Below, piece by piece: positions 33,412-45,243 of a DNA stretch of 64,000 nt; positions within the stretch are counted from its first letter, which is position 1, and each line of letters begins with the position of its first letter. Below the pieces are notes generated by a model. That model did no database searches, was not told the origin of the DNA, and saw only the letters and a program-made list of their open reading frames with translations. Position numbers and translations under genes: made by a program. Source of the DNA: Eurosta solidaginis (lineage: Eukaryota; Arthropoda; Insecta; Diptera; Tephritidae); the NCBI RefSeq assembly GCF_040869045.1, contig NC_090322.1, positions 274,500,662 to 274,564,661 of the forward strand, read 5' to 3'.

Positions 33412-34387
33412 CACCCCTATTACGGTTGTCAATAGTGAGAAAATTAGTGTCGACGTTCATGAATTGGTATCGGCGTTGTCAACGTCGATAATTATTGATA
33501 GGTGTTGGCGCTTTTTTGATATTGGCTAAAACAATATTGAAGTTGTGTTGACGTGACGCGACACAAAGTTTGTCGACACAGTTTTTGGTGACGACAAGCG
33601 CGGCAATACAGAATTCAACTATTAAAAATTCAAAAAATAAGCCTTTTTATGATTTTTATGCCTCTTATTTATTAATTTTTTATTCAATTTCAGAAATAAG
33701 TCAAAATAACCAACAACAGTCAGTTTAGTAGAATTGTGGTAATGTTCTAGGATAGCGGTCGACTGCTAAAACACGCCCAAAAAATTCAGGAGAGGTACCA
33801 AAAGACACGTATTGACTTCGATTTTAATAATCCGAAGTCGGAATATAAAAATTTTACTTGCGTTAGGAAAAATTTGCAAAAACAGTTGCAAGCTTTCAAG
33901 TGGTTCATTAAAAGGTTTTTGTGAAATTTCAAGGATTTTTTATTTCCCCCTTCAGATTATTAATACGAGGTCAATTCGGATATTTTGATACCCCTCCCGA
34001 AATCGATTACATTTGCCATTAGTGCACCACGCTCTGGGAGGTAGGGAGTTGCTAATGGTGTACTAAAGAGAAATCCAATCATCTACAATATATTCACTAA
34101 AGTTCGTAAGCAAATTCCTTGTGTGTATTTTGCCCGGAATGCTTAATTGTGCACTAATAGATTTCAGCAGTTATTTAGATCAACTAAACAAAAAATTAAC
34201 TCAATACAAATTGTAAATAAACAGCTGTCAAAAATATAGGGATTGTGTTTTTATCGATATCACGTCGACATCAATACATTGCCTTAGTAAATACCAATTA
34301 TGCATTGACGTGACATTGATATTGATACGACGTGATGTCGACGACGATACGAAGTGATGGTTGACGTTCACAACCGTAATAGGGGTG
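33412..34387. mobile_element. 976 bp TIR element inserted in the LINE, 3-bp TSD
   Basis: Both ends carry CACCCCTATTACGGTTGT in inverted orientation. ACT lies at 33409-33411 and 34388-34390. If one ACT is removed with the element, the LINE zinc-finger frame joins without a shift, which confirms the borders. A 3 bp duplication resembles PIF/Harbinger elements, although ACT is not their usual TWA. The interior has CGTCGAC-rich inverted sequence and a nested MITE (about 33745-34025) related to the 8-bp-TSD family. Confidence 0.85.
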
Positions 34388-34640
34388 ACTGACAAGAGTA
34401 TGACCGTCCTAAAAATATTCTTTTCCGGCAGATGCAGCAAAACCATTTCTCAGGACCGGGGTCAGGAGACGGACCCGGATTGGGTTCGATACCTTTCCGG
34501 AGCAAGATAATATGGAGCAGTCCAACTGCAAGGAGCTGCTGGGAGGATGACAATTTGTGGGAGGGACGCAACAAATTAAATGGGGTTACACTAAAATGGC
34601 AGTCCAAATCGTTCTCGATTCAATTGGTGCAACAACGGGA
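34388..34640 (-). pseudogene. LINE N-terminal part with 2A-like motif and PHD-like finger
   Basis: The - strand frame (34368-34607) contains LLRKGIEPNPGP, close to the 2A ribosome-skipping consensus D-x-E-x-N-P-G-P, then WFCCICRKRIFLGRSYSC, a CxxC-type finger half. The rest of that finger lies beyond the 976 bp insertion, at 33330-33411. CR1-type LINEs are known to have PHD-like fingers, and 2A-like sequences are known from several APE-type LINEs. Here Gly replaces the first Asp of the motif, so activity is uncertain. Confidence 0.75.
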
Positions 34641-34659
34641 ACATATTCCCTCAAAGTAA

Positions 34660-35290
34660 CATAGAAATAAAGAAACAAGTTAAAATAAAGTAATGAGATA
34701 TTTATGGAGAATATTTATTTTACAGGTGTTTTGTTTAAATAATAGTACACACAATGTAGCTAAATATTATTTTAATTTACATACTGGGACACATTACAAA
34801 CAACGCGCGTCTTATATTTTTTTAAATAAATATATTTGTTGTTTGAAATATAACGTCTGCACCTCCAGGTATAACTTTATCTGCAATCGTAAAACTAAAA
34901 ATTTATTACATAGAAATCGAAATCAATTGCCTCAAAAATTTTCCTCAAAATATAAAGCACATATTTGCGTTTATTTTAAGGAAAAACAAAAGTTCGTATA
35001 TACGCACGCATATATACGAAAATGAAGTCAATGATTTTTATATTGACACCAAAGAATCGTATATCATATTATCGTAACTAAAATATAATAAATACAAAGC
35101 ATTTATAGGAGTTATCAAAATTTAAAAACAAATTAATACAATTTATCACAAAAAAAAATTCCATACACTTTTCTACAATTACTGTCAGCATGGGTATGTC
35201 CATTTACATACATATAACAAATTATTGCCTTAAGGTTTCTTTCAATCACTTGCAAATTATTATGTACATATTATTACGGTAACGATTTAT
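34660..35290. other. AT-rich intergenic DNA
   Basis: No convincing gene; the 110-codon frame at 34693-35025 has a biased, low-complexity composition. TTTATT at 35286-35291 gives an AATAAA signal on the - strand for the gene ending at 35368. Confidence 0.5.
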
Positions 35291-35367
35291 TCAGTGATAC
35301 TTTTTTTTAATTAACAACACACATTCATGGTCCAAATTCAAGTTAATCAATCGTCTCTGAAGGCACA

Positions 35368-37159
35368 TCAACTGTGACGCATCTTTTCTCGACTATCTCC
35401 GCGTTTTATAAACCAGTTTTTATTATGTTCCCGAAAATCATTGTGACGACGTGCGTTTTCGCGCTGTTGCATTAGCTTTTCATGCCAATCACCATTTTTG
35501 AGCGAATGCTCAGCGGAATCGTCATAACGAGTTTCTTTTGAATGAATGTTAAATCGCCTTTCCTGGGAACCATCGCCTAATTTGTCACTTTTATGACGAT
35601 GCTTGTACTTGTCACCGCCATTGGTGCGAATCTGAGCGTTCTTGTTATTTTCTTTGGAAGAAAATTTGGACTTGCCAAAACTTTCTAGCGAGTCATCGAA
35701 ATCTTCATCTTCCTCACTAAAATCGTCATCGTTGTCATTATCAGTTTCATCGTAGCTATCTTGATATTGGTGTTTGTACTTTTGTTTATAACTTCTTTGT
35801 TTATCATATTTATTGTATTCGCGTTCTTTCGAATTTCCATTGCCATTTTTGAGGAAATGTTTGTTATAGATTTTATATTTACCTCCACTTTCATGTAAAT
35901 GGAACCCCCTTCCTTGTGAATTATTTTCCGGGTCGGCATTTGATTCACCTTTAATTGATTGGACCCCTTCGACAATTTTGTCGGCGGCAACATCGTCCAT
36001 TGTTCTTATATAATCATCCATACTTTTTCTTATTGGCTCTGTTTCTTTTACACACATTCCATCAAACAAATTTCCACTTGAGCATTTAAATGGCTTATTT
36101 ATTACATCTTTTGTTAATACCACTCGATTCACATTATCTTCAACGTTTGGTGCTGACTTCAGAGTTTTTCCCTTTTGCTTCATTATCCATTCTCCAGTTT
36201 GTTTGGAATTTCGCTGATGTCGCTTTTGCTCTCTCTCCACCTTGTCCCAATGCACTGGACGGCTCTCAGTTAGACTACTTAAATAGTTGACTTGCTTTGA
36301 CAAGATGTCTATTTCAGCCCTCATCAGATTATTTTGTAGCTCTAAATCTGTCAACTTTTGTTCTAATACTGACAAATTATTAACACTGGAAAAAGGTTGC
36401 CAATCTGGATTACGCAATCTTCCTATAAATGCTAATATTGAAAGTGTAGCGCAAATGAAAAATATGCCTTTTAGTCCTCGCCGTGCCAATACATATACTA
36501 GGCCTGTTTCTACTATGCTCTCATTTTTTGTGTTTAAAATAATCTTTTGATGGGTTTCATTTGAACTAGAATGCTTGAAACGCCGTTGTCTAAGGGTGTT
36601 TTGGTCAGAAGGTTCAACAGTGGGAGGTATGATGTATGATGACTGTGGTATGTGTATAGGCAGCCGGAGCATCGAAGAAGGAGAAATGTCATCTAGATTT
36701 GAAAAACTTTTCAACTCCACACTATCAAAATTTTCCGCAATCACTAAAGGCGATGCACGACCAGCACTTTCACTTTCGCTAATGATCGAAATGCCTTCGG
36801 AAATATCGTCAACATTGGAATCATCATCGGCTCGGGGACTGAAATAAGATTTTACATGTATTATTAAACGAAGAATTATAAAGTTGTTTTATTTATACGA
36901 ACTCAGCGCTTTCATGCGTATCCTTGTTTTCATCTGTTTGCGAATCGTCAAAGCTAGTAGCTACAAGCTCAATTTTATTATTTGTGTTGGAACTATTTGA
37001 TGGGAAAGAAATATTGTCTGCAATACTTTTCCTTTTTTTGTCATTTACTAATGTCCATGTTTCTAGTGAATCCGATTCGGTACTGGTCGTTATTGATTCA
37101 TCGTCAGTATGTGGTGTTGACCTGACCTTTTCGGAATTATTCTCAGCTGATTTATTCAT
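35368..37159 (-). CDS. Single-pass membrane protein, CCPG1/PBXIP1-like candidate (two exons)
   Basis: Exon 1 runs from ATG 37159 to about 36899. It is acidic and Ser/Thr-rich and carries ETWTLV (codons 37046-37057), a match to the LC3-interacting W-x-x-L/I/V motif. Exon 2 (36838-35368) opens with an acidic Ser-rich stretch, then a hydrophobic segment GIFFICATLSILAFIG (about 36415-36474), a short leucine-rich coiled coil (about 36300-36405), a two-Cys patch near 36040-36075, and a long Lys/His/Asp/Asn-rich tail. The order (N-terminal WxxV, one TM, lumenal coiled coil) is that of CCPG1, an ER-phagy receptor; this is an inference from layout. The obvious 60 bp intron (GTATAA...TTTCAG, 36898-36839) joins the exons one base out of phase, so the exact splice or the sequence needs attention. 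TTTTTTCAG at 37180-37188 suggests a 5' UTR intron. Confidence 0.75.
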
Positions 37160-37224
37160 TTTGTGAAACTTAATTCAGTCTGAAAAAATTAGAATATACA
37201 TTTATTTTTAGTATGTATTTTCAT

Positions 37225-38083
37225 ATATGAAGGGCTTAGAACCAAAAGGATCTAAGTGACATTTTTTTTAAATTGAGTTATACCCATATTTGTATATTTA
37301 ATATAGTGTATATTTGTTGACAATGCGATCCAAGCCATTTTGGACATTTTAGTGCCATATATTTGCCAGGCCAAAAATGTACTAAATTTTATTGCATTAA
37401 TTATTGGTGCCAAAAGGATCTAAGTGCGATCCTCCAAGAAATAAAATTTAATTGCTCGGCCAAAAGAACATGCAGAATTTTTTCATGTATGCAGTTTTGT
37501 AGCCAGTAAGTTAATCTTAGTTTTGTAAAAATTTCCCTAATTTTTGGCAATTTTTTTTCTTGAGTTACACCCCATAGGAATTTTTTAACGTAATTTTTTT
37601 TTTTATATAGAAAAGAAAAAAAAATTGGCAAAAATCAGCGATACATTCTACGAACTTAAGTTTAGCACTTTATTATACTAAAATTAAACCGGCTACAAAA
37701 CTGCATACTCGAAAAAATTTTAAATGTGATTTTGGCCGAGCAATAAACGTTCGAAATTTTATTGCAACAATTTTTGGAGCCAAAAAGGTCCTAAGTGCTA
37801 CAAGACTGCATACTCGAAAAAATTCTACATATTCTTTTGGCCGAGCAATCAACGTTCGAAATTTTAATTTTTGGAAATTTTTGCAATAATTTTTGAAATT
37901 TACAGTTATTTTCCATCTGCAGTAAACATCCTTTGAATTAGTTGACTAACCTGCATTCATTTAGACAGGAATCATTTCAAACGCATTTACCCAGAATTTA
38001 CAATAAGTAATTTGCATTAACCCTAATTATCTCAACTCAACGTCGATGTTACTTAGATCCTTTTGGTTCTAAGCCCTTCATAT
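37225..38083. mobile_element. TIR element, about 860 bp
   Basis: The ends are inverted copies of ATATGAAGGGCTTAGAACC, followed by AAAAGGATCTAAGT. Internal partial repeats of CCAAAAGGATCTAAGTGC (near 37410, 37785) and of the CGGCCAAAA/GAGCAAT block in both orientations show a nested inverted structure. No gene is inside. It lies upstream of the membrane-protein gene, probably in its 5' intron. The target duplication is ambiguous because the flanks are TA-rich. Confidence 0.8.
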
Positions 38084-38545
38084 TAAATTGCTATTAGTTT
38101 AAGGTTAAAATAAAACTTAATTTCCTAAATGATAATGTGTATGGTTGTATGTAAAAGGCTTTTATTTTAGCAATACTAACTTAACTACACTCACTACGCA
38201 CTACAAATATTTAGTTTGATATCTTTGTTCCTCAACAGCTATTTTTCGTCTGAAACTAATAGATAAATGCAGAATAGCCCAGGCTGCACAAGTCAAATTG
38301 CATTTCTTTGTTCCCACAGTTACATATATCTACAATTGCGCTAAAAATAACAGCAAGAAACAAAATTAAAAATTTTATTTTCGAAGCTAACATATTATCG
38401 GTCCCATGAAAGCACGTTTCAAAATCCCATGTAAGACTAATTCGTGTTCACATGGAAGACCAGCACAGTTCGTTCCTTCCGGGGAGAACTAAATGTTACC
38501 AATTTCAACAAAATGTTGTCATATGATCATTCTTTACGAGAAAAG
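38084..38545. other. Intergenic or 5' intron sequence, nothing assigned
   Basis: No frame or repeat was recognised. It may hold the 5' non-coding exon and promoter of the - strand membrane-protein gene, but no TATA or initiator stands out. Confidence 0.4.
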
Positions 38546-38549
38546 TAAT

Positions 38550-40915
38550 CATTTCATTTTCATTTCATATCTTTATTAAGTCAAATGGTAACAACCTTAC
38601 TGACTAGATTGCAGGTTAACTTAGTACTAGTTTAACAATTTTAAAGTAAGATTTACTGAAATAAGTAATAGGACTCAATGCGTGCCTTAAACAGAGACCT
38701 TGGCATGGCAAAATCCAGGTCAAGGCTTCTGGATAGGCGATTAAATTCTACAAGACCTCTTAGAAGAGGTGCGAAACTGAAGTAATTCGAACGCAGCACT
38801 TCAACGCGGAATGTACTGTGAAAGCGGAGAGCTCTGTTAGGGACATTGAAAGTCAACTGCCCAAGTAGTTCTGAGCAGTCAATGGCACCGGATATTATGT
38901 TTTTGAACAAGACGTCTAACTTCAAGTGGCAAGACATTGATAAGCATGCATCTTGCATTGTAGGGTGGCAGGGGATTAACAAAGTGCAGAGGTTGAAGAG
39001 CAAATCGTATGAACTTGCGCTGAATTCTTTCAATTCTTAAAGAGTGTGAAGAGTATATGGGATTCCAGATGACTGATGCATACTCTAACTTGGAACGCAC
39101 TAAGGCATTGTATACGATTTTCCTGATATATGGGTCCTTGAAATCCTTGGCATATCGTCGCAAGAAAGCTAAGTTGGTATAAGCCTTTGGTATGAGAAAG
39201 TTTACATGATTACAAAAAGTAAAAGATTAGAACAAAAGTTACGCCAAGATCGCGAAACTCATTAATAGTTACATTTGAAATCGAGTACGCCAATGAAACC
39301 ACATTTATAGACTTAGTATACGTCATGTGACAGCATTTACTAATATTGAGTCGCGGATTATTTTGACAGGCCCAATTATTTATAGCATTCAGATCTTTAT
39401 GCAGACGCAATGCATCAGAAGTACAGGAGATTCTCCGAAAGAGTTTTAAGTCGTCAGCATAAAGCAAATAATTCGAATAGTTTATGCATGAGCCAACATC
39501 ATTAATAAACATTAAGAACAAAATAGGACCAAGGATGCTACCTTGTGGTACACCCGAAGTTGCTGAGAATTCATAAAACTTAGTTCTCTCGATTTCAACA
39601 AAAGATATTCTATTTTCCAAATAGGACTTCAGCCACGACAGAAAGCTTGAGTGAAAGCCCATGTTTTCAAGTTTCCACAAAAGTAATTTGTGCGAAACTG
39701 TGTCAAAAGCCTTGAAAAAATCCGTATATATGGTGTCAACTTGACATCCATCCTTAAACGCAGAGACACAAAACTGAGAGGAAAACAGCCAGATTTGTAG
39801 CAGTCGAACGTCCCGCAATGAAACCATGCTGACATGGATCGACTATTTTACTTATAGCGAATGATACTTTGTTTTTAACTACCTTTTCAAAAACTTTTGA
39901 ACATGTTGACAGTTTGGATATTGGCCTGTAATTCTTTACTTCATTTTTATTGCCTGACTTGAAGATAGGAGTGATAGACGCCAGCTTCCAGCGATCAACA
40001 AAAACTCCAGTCGATAGCGAAATATTGAAAATGTGGCACAGTGGCACACAAAGAGAAATACTACACTTCTTAAATAAAAAAGAGGACAATCCATCAATAT
40101 CATTTTTGATTGAGGTCTGTAAGGAGGATATACCCAAGATAATATCGGTTTCAGACACGGACAGAGACCCAAAGTCCAAAGGTTTGGGGCTATCAGTAAG
40201 ATACCTGTTATCAAAGTTATCGGCCTCAACAACAAACGTAGATTTGAAAAAATCAGGAAAAAGATTTGCCGAATCGACCAAACTGTTAGAGCAAATGTCA
40301 TTAAATTTGACACAGGTAGGTATATTAGAACAACCTTTCTTTGAACGAACATAGTTCCAAAAAGATTTAGGATTAACTTTCAACTCATCTTCAACTCGAG
40401 AAACGTATTTATTGTACAAAAACTTATCAAGAACATTGAACTGCGTCATATAAGAAGTATACTGATCTTTAAAAACAGTATCGCTGGTAGCCTTGTATAA
40501 TTTAAAGTACTTATTTCTTTGATTTTTCAACTTTTTCAACCTAGTATTGTACCAGGGTAGTTTGTGAACTTTAACTGGTAGGAGAGATTCCTTCTGAATA
40601 TGTCAGCCATCTTTTGCAGAAAAACGTAGAAACATTCAGTTGCATTTTTGGCAAAGAAAATAGATGTCCATTCTATTTCAGATATGAGAGAGTTTAAAGA
40701 TTCATAATTTGCATTCTTAAAGTTATAGGAGCGCTCATTATTATTTATATTGTTTTTCGGCACTAGGTCGAAGAATTCAATAGATAAAGATAGTGCTACA
40801 TGATGCATATCTGATTTATATATAGGAAACACACATTCAGTCAAGTGAGTTATGAGGTTCTCATCGACAAAAATTAGGTCCAAAATATTGTTTAACTGGT
40901 TCACGAATCTGAATT
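38550..40915 (-). pseudogene. 5'-truncated LINE (Jockey/CR1-type)
   Basis: Reading the - strand from 40915: endonuclease end (NNILDLIFVDENLI, SDMHHVALSL), a linker (NPKSFWNYVRSKKG), RT fingers (DGLSSFLFKKC, WKLASITPIFKSG, NYRPISKLS), QHGFIAGRSTATNL, TDFFKAFDTVSH, TSGVPQGSILGPILF and the catalytic LLYADDLKLF (about 39460), then FRDLGVTF and a C-terminal domain (LEYASVIWNPIY, FNVPNRALRFH). Five overlapping frames require frameshifts. The 3' end at about 38550 is TGAAA/ATGAA-rich with AATAAAG just before it. This is a different family from the LINE at 30405. Confidence 0.88.
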
Positions 40916-41074
40916 AGATTGGCACTAAAACTCAATAATGAACACAATGAATATATATAATATATTTGAACGCGTCTATATATTAAGACTTACAGTTCCT
41001 AACGAAAGACAATAAGTTCAAAGCCATATTCTTGAATGGCAACTGCAACTTGGTGAGTCGCCTCTGGGAATCTT

Positions 41075-41488
41075 GTTGTTGTTGTTGTTGTAGCGATAAG
41101 GTGGCTCCCCGAAGGCTTTGGGGAGTGTTATCGATGTGATGGTCCTCTGCCGGATACAGATCCGGTACGCTCCGGTACCACAGCACCATTAAGGTGCTAG
41201 CCCGACCATCTCGGGAACGATTTATGTGGCCACATTAAACCTTCAGGCCATCCCCTCCCTCCCCACCCCAAGTTCCATGAGGAGCTTGGGGTCGCCAGAG
41301 CCTCGTCTGTTAGTTAAACAGTATTCGCCGCGGATAGGTGAGGTTGACAATTGGGTTTGGAGAAGCTATATATTGCGCTGGCAACTTGAAGGGTTGCGCT
41401 ACACACCCCTTGAATCTGGTATTGTAGTCGCCTCTTACGACAGGCATACCTACCGCGGGTATATTCTGACCCCCTTACCCGCTGGGGG
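41075..41488 (-). mobile_element. SINE-like repeat, copy 5 (full length, TSD)
   Basis: The copy is flanked by CTCTGGGAATCTT at 41062-41074 and 41489-41501, a perfect 13 bp target duplication. The (CAA)n tail is on the - strand end at 41075. The 106-codon frame at 41226-41546 is repeat-derived. Confidence 0.9.
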
Positions 41489-41504
41489 CTCTGGGAATCT
41501 TCTT

Positions 41505-42119
41505 TGTTTTTTGTTTAGTTTAGTTTATTCGGTCTATGATCAATGATCTTACAGAAAAGGTTCAAAACTATTAAGACTAAGTACTTAGAACAGAAGAAAC
41601 TTAAAAAAGTAAAATATAAAAATTTAGTAGTTAAATGAATGGATGACTTGAAAGCATCTCTCGAGCTTATTAAATTCTGAAATAGCCTTTCATACCGAGT
41701 TTGCCACTTTGAGCTTCATCGGCGCCACCTGTTTCTATGTCCATGTCTAATCCATAATCACAAAAGGTGTAAAAATGTTAAATCTTTTGCTCGTCGGTTA
41801 ACATTGTCAGCATCCAACGCTCGGATCCTTTTTTCATAGGTAATACGTTCGCAAGGATTCTTTGGTTCTTGTGATTTCAGTGGCAGGCTTTATAATTATT
41901 CTTCGATCGACTAAAACAGATTGGAACTGCGCGAGATTTGCTTTGGAATGTTAAATCTTTTGCTCGTCGGTTAACATTGTCAGCACCCAATGCTCGGATC
42001 CTTTTTTCATAGGTAATACGTTCGCAAGGATTCTTTGATTCTTGTGATTTCAGTGGCAGGCTTTATAATTATTCTTCGATCGACTAAAACAGAGTATTCA
42101 CATTTTTTTTCACATTATC
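41505..42119 (-). pseudogene. LINE 3' end with an internal tandem duplication
   Basis: The - strand ends in GACCGAATAAACTAAACTAAAC, a LINE-like 3' tail with (TAAAC) repeats at about 41510-41535. Upstream, a 173 bp block (from AATGTTAAATCTTTTGCTCG at 41774) recurs at 41947. The frame is degenerate. Assignment to a family is not possible. Confidence 0.55.
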
Positions 42120-42856
42120 TCCTTTAAACCACTCGATCAAGCGTTCAACGGTTGTATATGGGGGAAAAGTGTCCCCTAATGTTTTTAATAAGTCGCTGTG
42201 TATATCTTTAGTGAACATAAAATAATACATTTTTTTATGCAACAGAGTTAACTGATTATAATTACTTTTTCATCACCTCTCGTATTTGCACATTTACTCT
42301 TCTTGGCTAAATACACATCTGTCAACATTTTTGGACAATAAGATCTTTGGTAGCGGCATCAGGCCCGAATCTTCGAAATGATTTTACATAGAATCCTTCA
42401 AGCATATTAAAAAAATACGCTTTGTCATATAGATAAATCATGTTTTTGGCATACTAGACGTATGTACTCTCGCCAGAAGCATGAATGTGCCTTTTTTAAT
42501 GAGTTAAGAGCGTCACTGAGTAACCATTGAGGGTGTGTTTGAGCCGCCCAGAAATTAAAGCTGTATTGCAACAAACCTACTTAATTGATAATATGTTGCA
42601 TTATTTAAGCTGTTAAATCTTGCAATTGCTCAGTGAAAATTTATATCATCCGTTTAATTAGCAAGTAATAATTAATAGTTTTTCAAACATTTCTTTCTTT
42701 CACACACCTTCTTTTTTATACCATGGTAAAATTTTATTATAATGATATCAATCGATTCCGGTTTTGTCTTTTCGCGTGAGTAGACGTGCGGTGTCATCCT
42801 CGACTTAACGGAAATTTTTTTGGGCTTTTTTTTGCGTTGAGTGGAAAATTAAAATA
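42120..42856. other. Intergenic DNA, nothing assigned
   Basis: No reading frame over about 60 codons with protein-like composition and no paired repeat ends were seen. Confidence 0.4.
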
Positions 42857-42967
42857 GGGATTCAAGGGATTGTGTAGCGCAATTTATAGCTTCTCCAACC
42901 CAATTGTCAACCTCACCTTCGGCGGCGAATCACGTTTCACTAACAGACGAGGCCCTGGCGACCCCTG
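42857..42967 (+). mobile_element. SINE-like repeat, copy 6 (internal fragment)
   Basis: GGGATTCAAGGGATTGTGTA through TTTCACTAACAGACGAGG to GGCGACCCC matches the middle of the SINE-like repeat in the sense orientation. Both ends are missing. Confidence 0.8.
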
Positions 42968-45235
42968 TCATACATACTGACGGAATAAATTACGGCACAT
43001 AAATGAAAATTGGTCGCATAAATACTTTATGCTGAATAAGCAGCTCGGTTTACATATTATGCAATACTCAGTGCATAATTAAATTTCACTTTGAACATGG
43101 ATAAATCATATATATTATTTCTAATTGCTGTTTTTATGTAAAAGGACCCCCGCATTTATTTTGAATCCAAATCTATAAATAAAGTTATGGTTGTAAAGAT
43201 GGAGATTCGGGCTATTAGCGAGCCTTGGGCATTATTAGTCGTAGTGCTTTTGTTTAGCTATATTTTATTAAAATAAAGGATTGTGAGCACATAAAGTAAT
43301 CTATTTTTCCTATCGCACTATTGCAAATATTTGATTAGAACTAAAACTGCATTACCGGCAGTTGCTAACATTAGCCAGATGGCAGCGCAAGCTTGTAAGT
43401 TTTAATTGTTTGGGAGAACAGCTGATTTTTGTTGATATTTGACAAGAGACTTATATTGGTTGCGCAAGATGCGCACGGGTCTGGCTAGTAAATTAAAAAA
43501 AAAAACAAAAAACATTACTAATTCTGGGATTGGCGAGGTGCCATATTGGATATTAACAAATTTTAATAAAATATGAAAGTAATTTTGTAACAAAAATCAA
43601 ATACATGCAACACCAAATATGAAAAAAATTGTCTTACAAAAAGAAAACAATCAAAAATAGAACATATTGTGATCTTGAAGATTGGAGAAAAAAATATCAA
43701 CAAAAATAAATGAATTAATAACTTAACTAATTTCAACTTGAAATAACCTGGCAAATAGAGATTAACAATCTCTGCCACATCTTTACCTGAAGATTGGATA
43801 AAACACCAACAAATTTTTATGGAAAATAAATAACTCAACTCAAGTCAATTTGGAAATAACCTGGCGTGGTGCCATTTAAAAACCAATTTTAATTGAAAAT
43901 ACGGAACAATTACAAATAATTAATACCAATCGCTAGCTGCTACACTTCGTTCTGGCTTCTATGGTATTACCATTGTGTACTGGTGGTGCCAAAATAACAT
44001 AGACACTTGGAAAGTTAATCCAGAAATTAAGCATTTTATGCATTGGACAATAACCTGGAACTGGGCCTTCAAAGATAAGAAGGTCCTCCTCCACGCAATC
44101 AAATCCCGAAAAAATAATGGTATCAATGTTAAAATATAAAATTTTCTATATAAACAATTTTCAGAGAATAAGAGCAGTAATATTTATTTGATACTGCTTT
44201 TGCGCCTTAGATCACGTTTACACATGCGCTAATAGATAGATAATCTATGTATTTATATATGTTAGATCCCCAGAAAATAGATTATTTCCTGTCAAATTTT
44301 CACGTTTGATTTTGCATCCAATTATTGATTACACTCTACAGGATGAACTTTTCTGTCTTAGATATTTGATTTACTGCGGTTTTTTTTGGGCATTTAAGAT
44401 ATTCAAATTATAAAACGAACTTTAATTTCAATGGGTTACCGATCTATTATTTATTTGAAATTTCTCGAAAATGTCGCTTATGTACATCCATTCACGAAAT
44501 ATTCCATATCTTATACAGCTGACTATTCCGATATTACGATAAGATTACTGGTCAGCTCCATTCACGAAAGGTAAGAAGCCTTCGGGACAGCCGAAGACAG
44601 TCCCATCCTTGTTTTGTTTCAACATTGTCCGAGGAAGGATTAAGGATTTATTAAATATTGCATAACAAAAAAGATTTTAAAAAATCAAGATTTTTGAGCC
44701 GCTATTCTACTAAAATTATAATCTTGAAAGTTGTTTTCCTAATTGGGCAATAGAAATTAGAAAATTCTCAGATTGAGTAAAACTTGCCCACATTTTCCGT
44801 TACTAATAAATTAATCGATTGCGTATGTACTTAAGTTACACTTAACTTATCTGATAGTTAACATAGGTAAATATATGCAATAAGTTTGAATGCACCTACT
44901 TAAATGGCTTTTTTCATATTTCGTAAAAGAAGCATAAATGCACCAAAAAAATTAAATCAAATTCATCTTGAGAAAATAAAATTGTATTAAAAAATTTAGG
45001 CTTTCTTTATACCTTAAGATCTAATTCTTTTAGGTTTTGATGATGCTGTTCATGTGCCCGTTTTTTGTGGATATTAATCCGGTACGCTCAATGAATAAGT
45101 TCTTGTCGAATTTGCTCCTTTATTTGAGTAATGGCAGCAAAAAAAGTTTCTGGACTCCAACAAATAAGTTGCTAGTATGTTCGGGTACAACTTACGTCAC
45201 TGACCTGCGATTGATTTGATATGACCACGTCGAAA
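42968..45235. other. AT-rich intergenic DNA with a short direct repeat
   Basis: A diverged direct repeat with period about 112 bp occurs at 43679-43755 and 43790-43865 (GAAGATTGGA...AATAACCTGGC). No gene is supported. Confidence 0.5.
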
Positions 45236-45243
45236 GTTGTGAG

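Noticed and set aside
34693..35025. 110-codon + strand frame
   Set aside because: Composition is low-complexity Tyr/Lys/Asn-rich from AT-rich DNA, and it lies just downstream of a - strand gene end.
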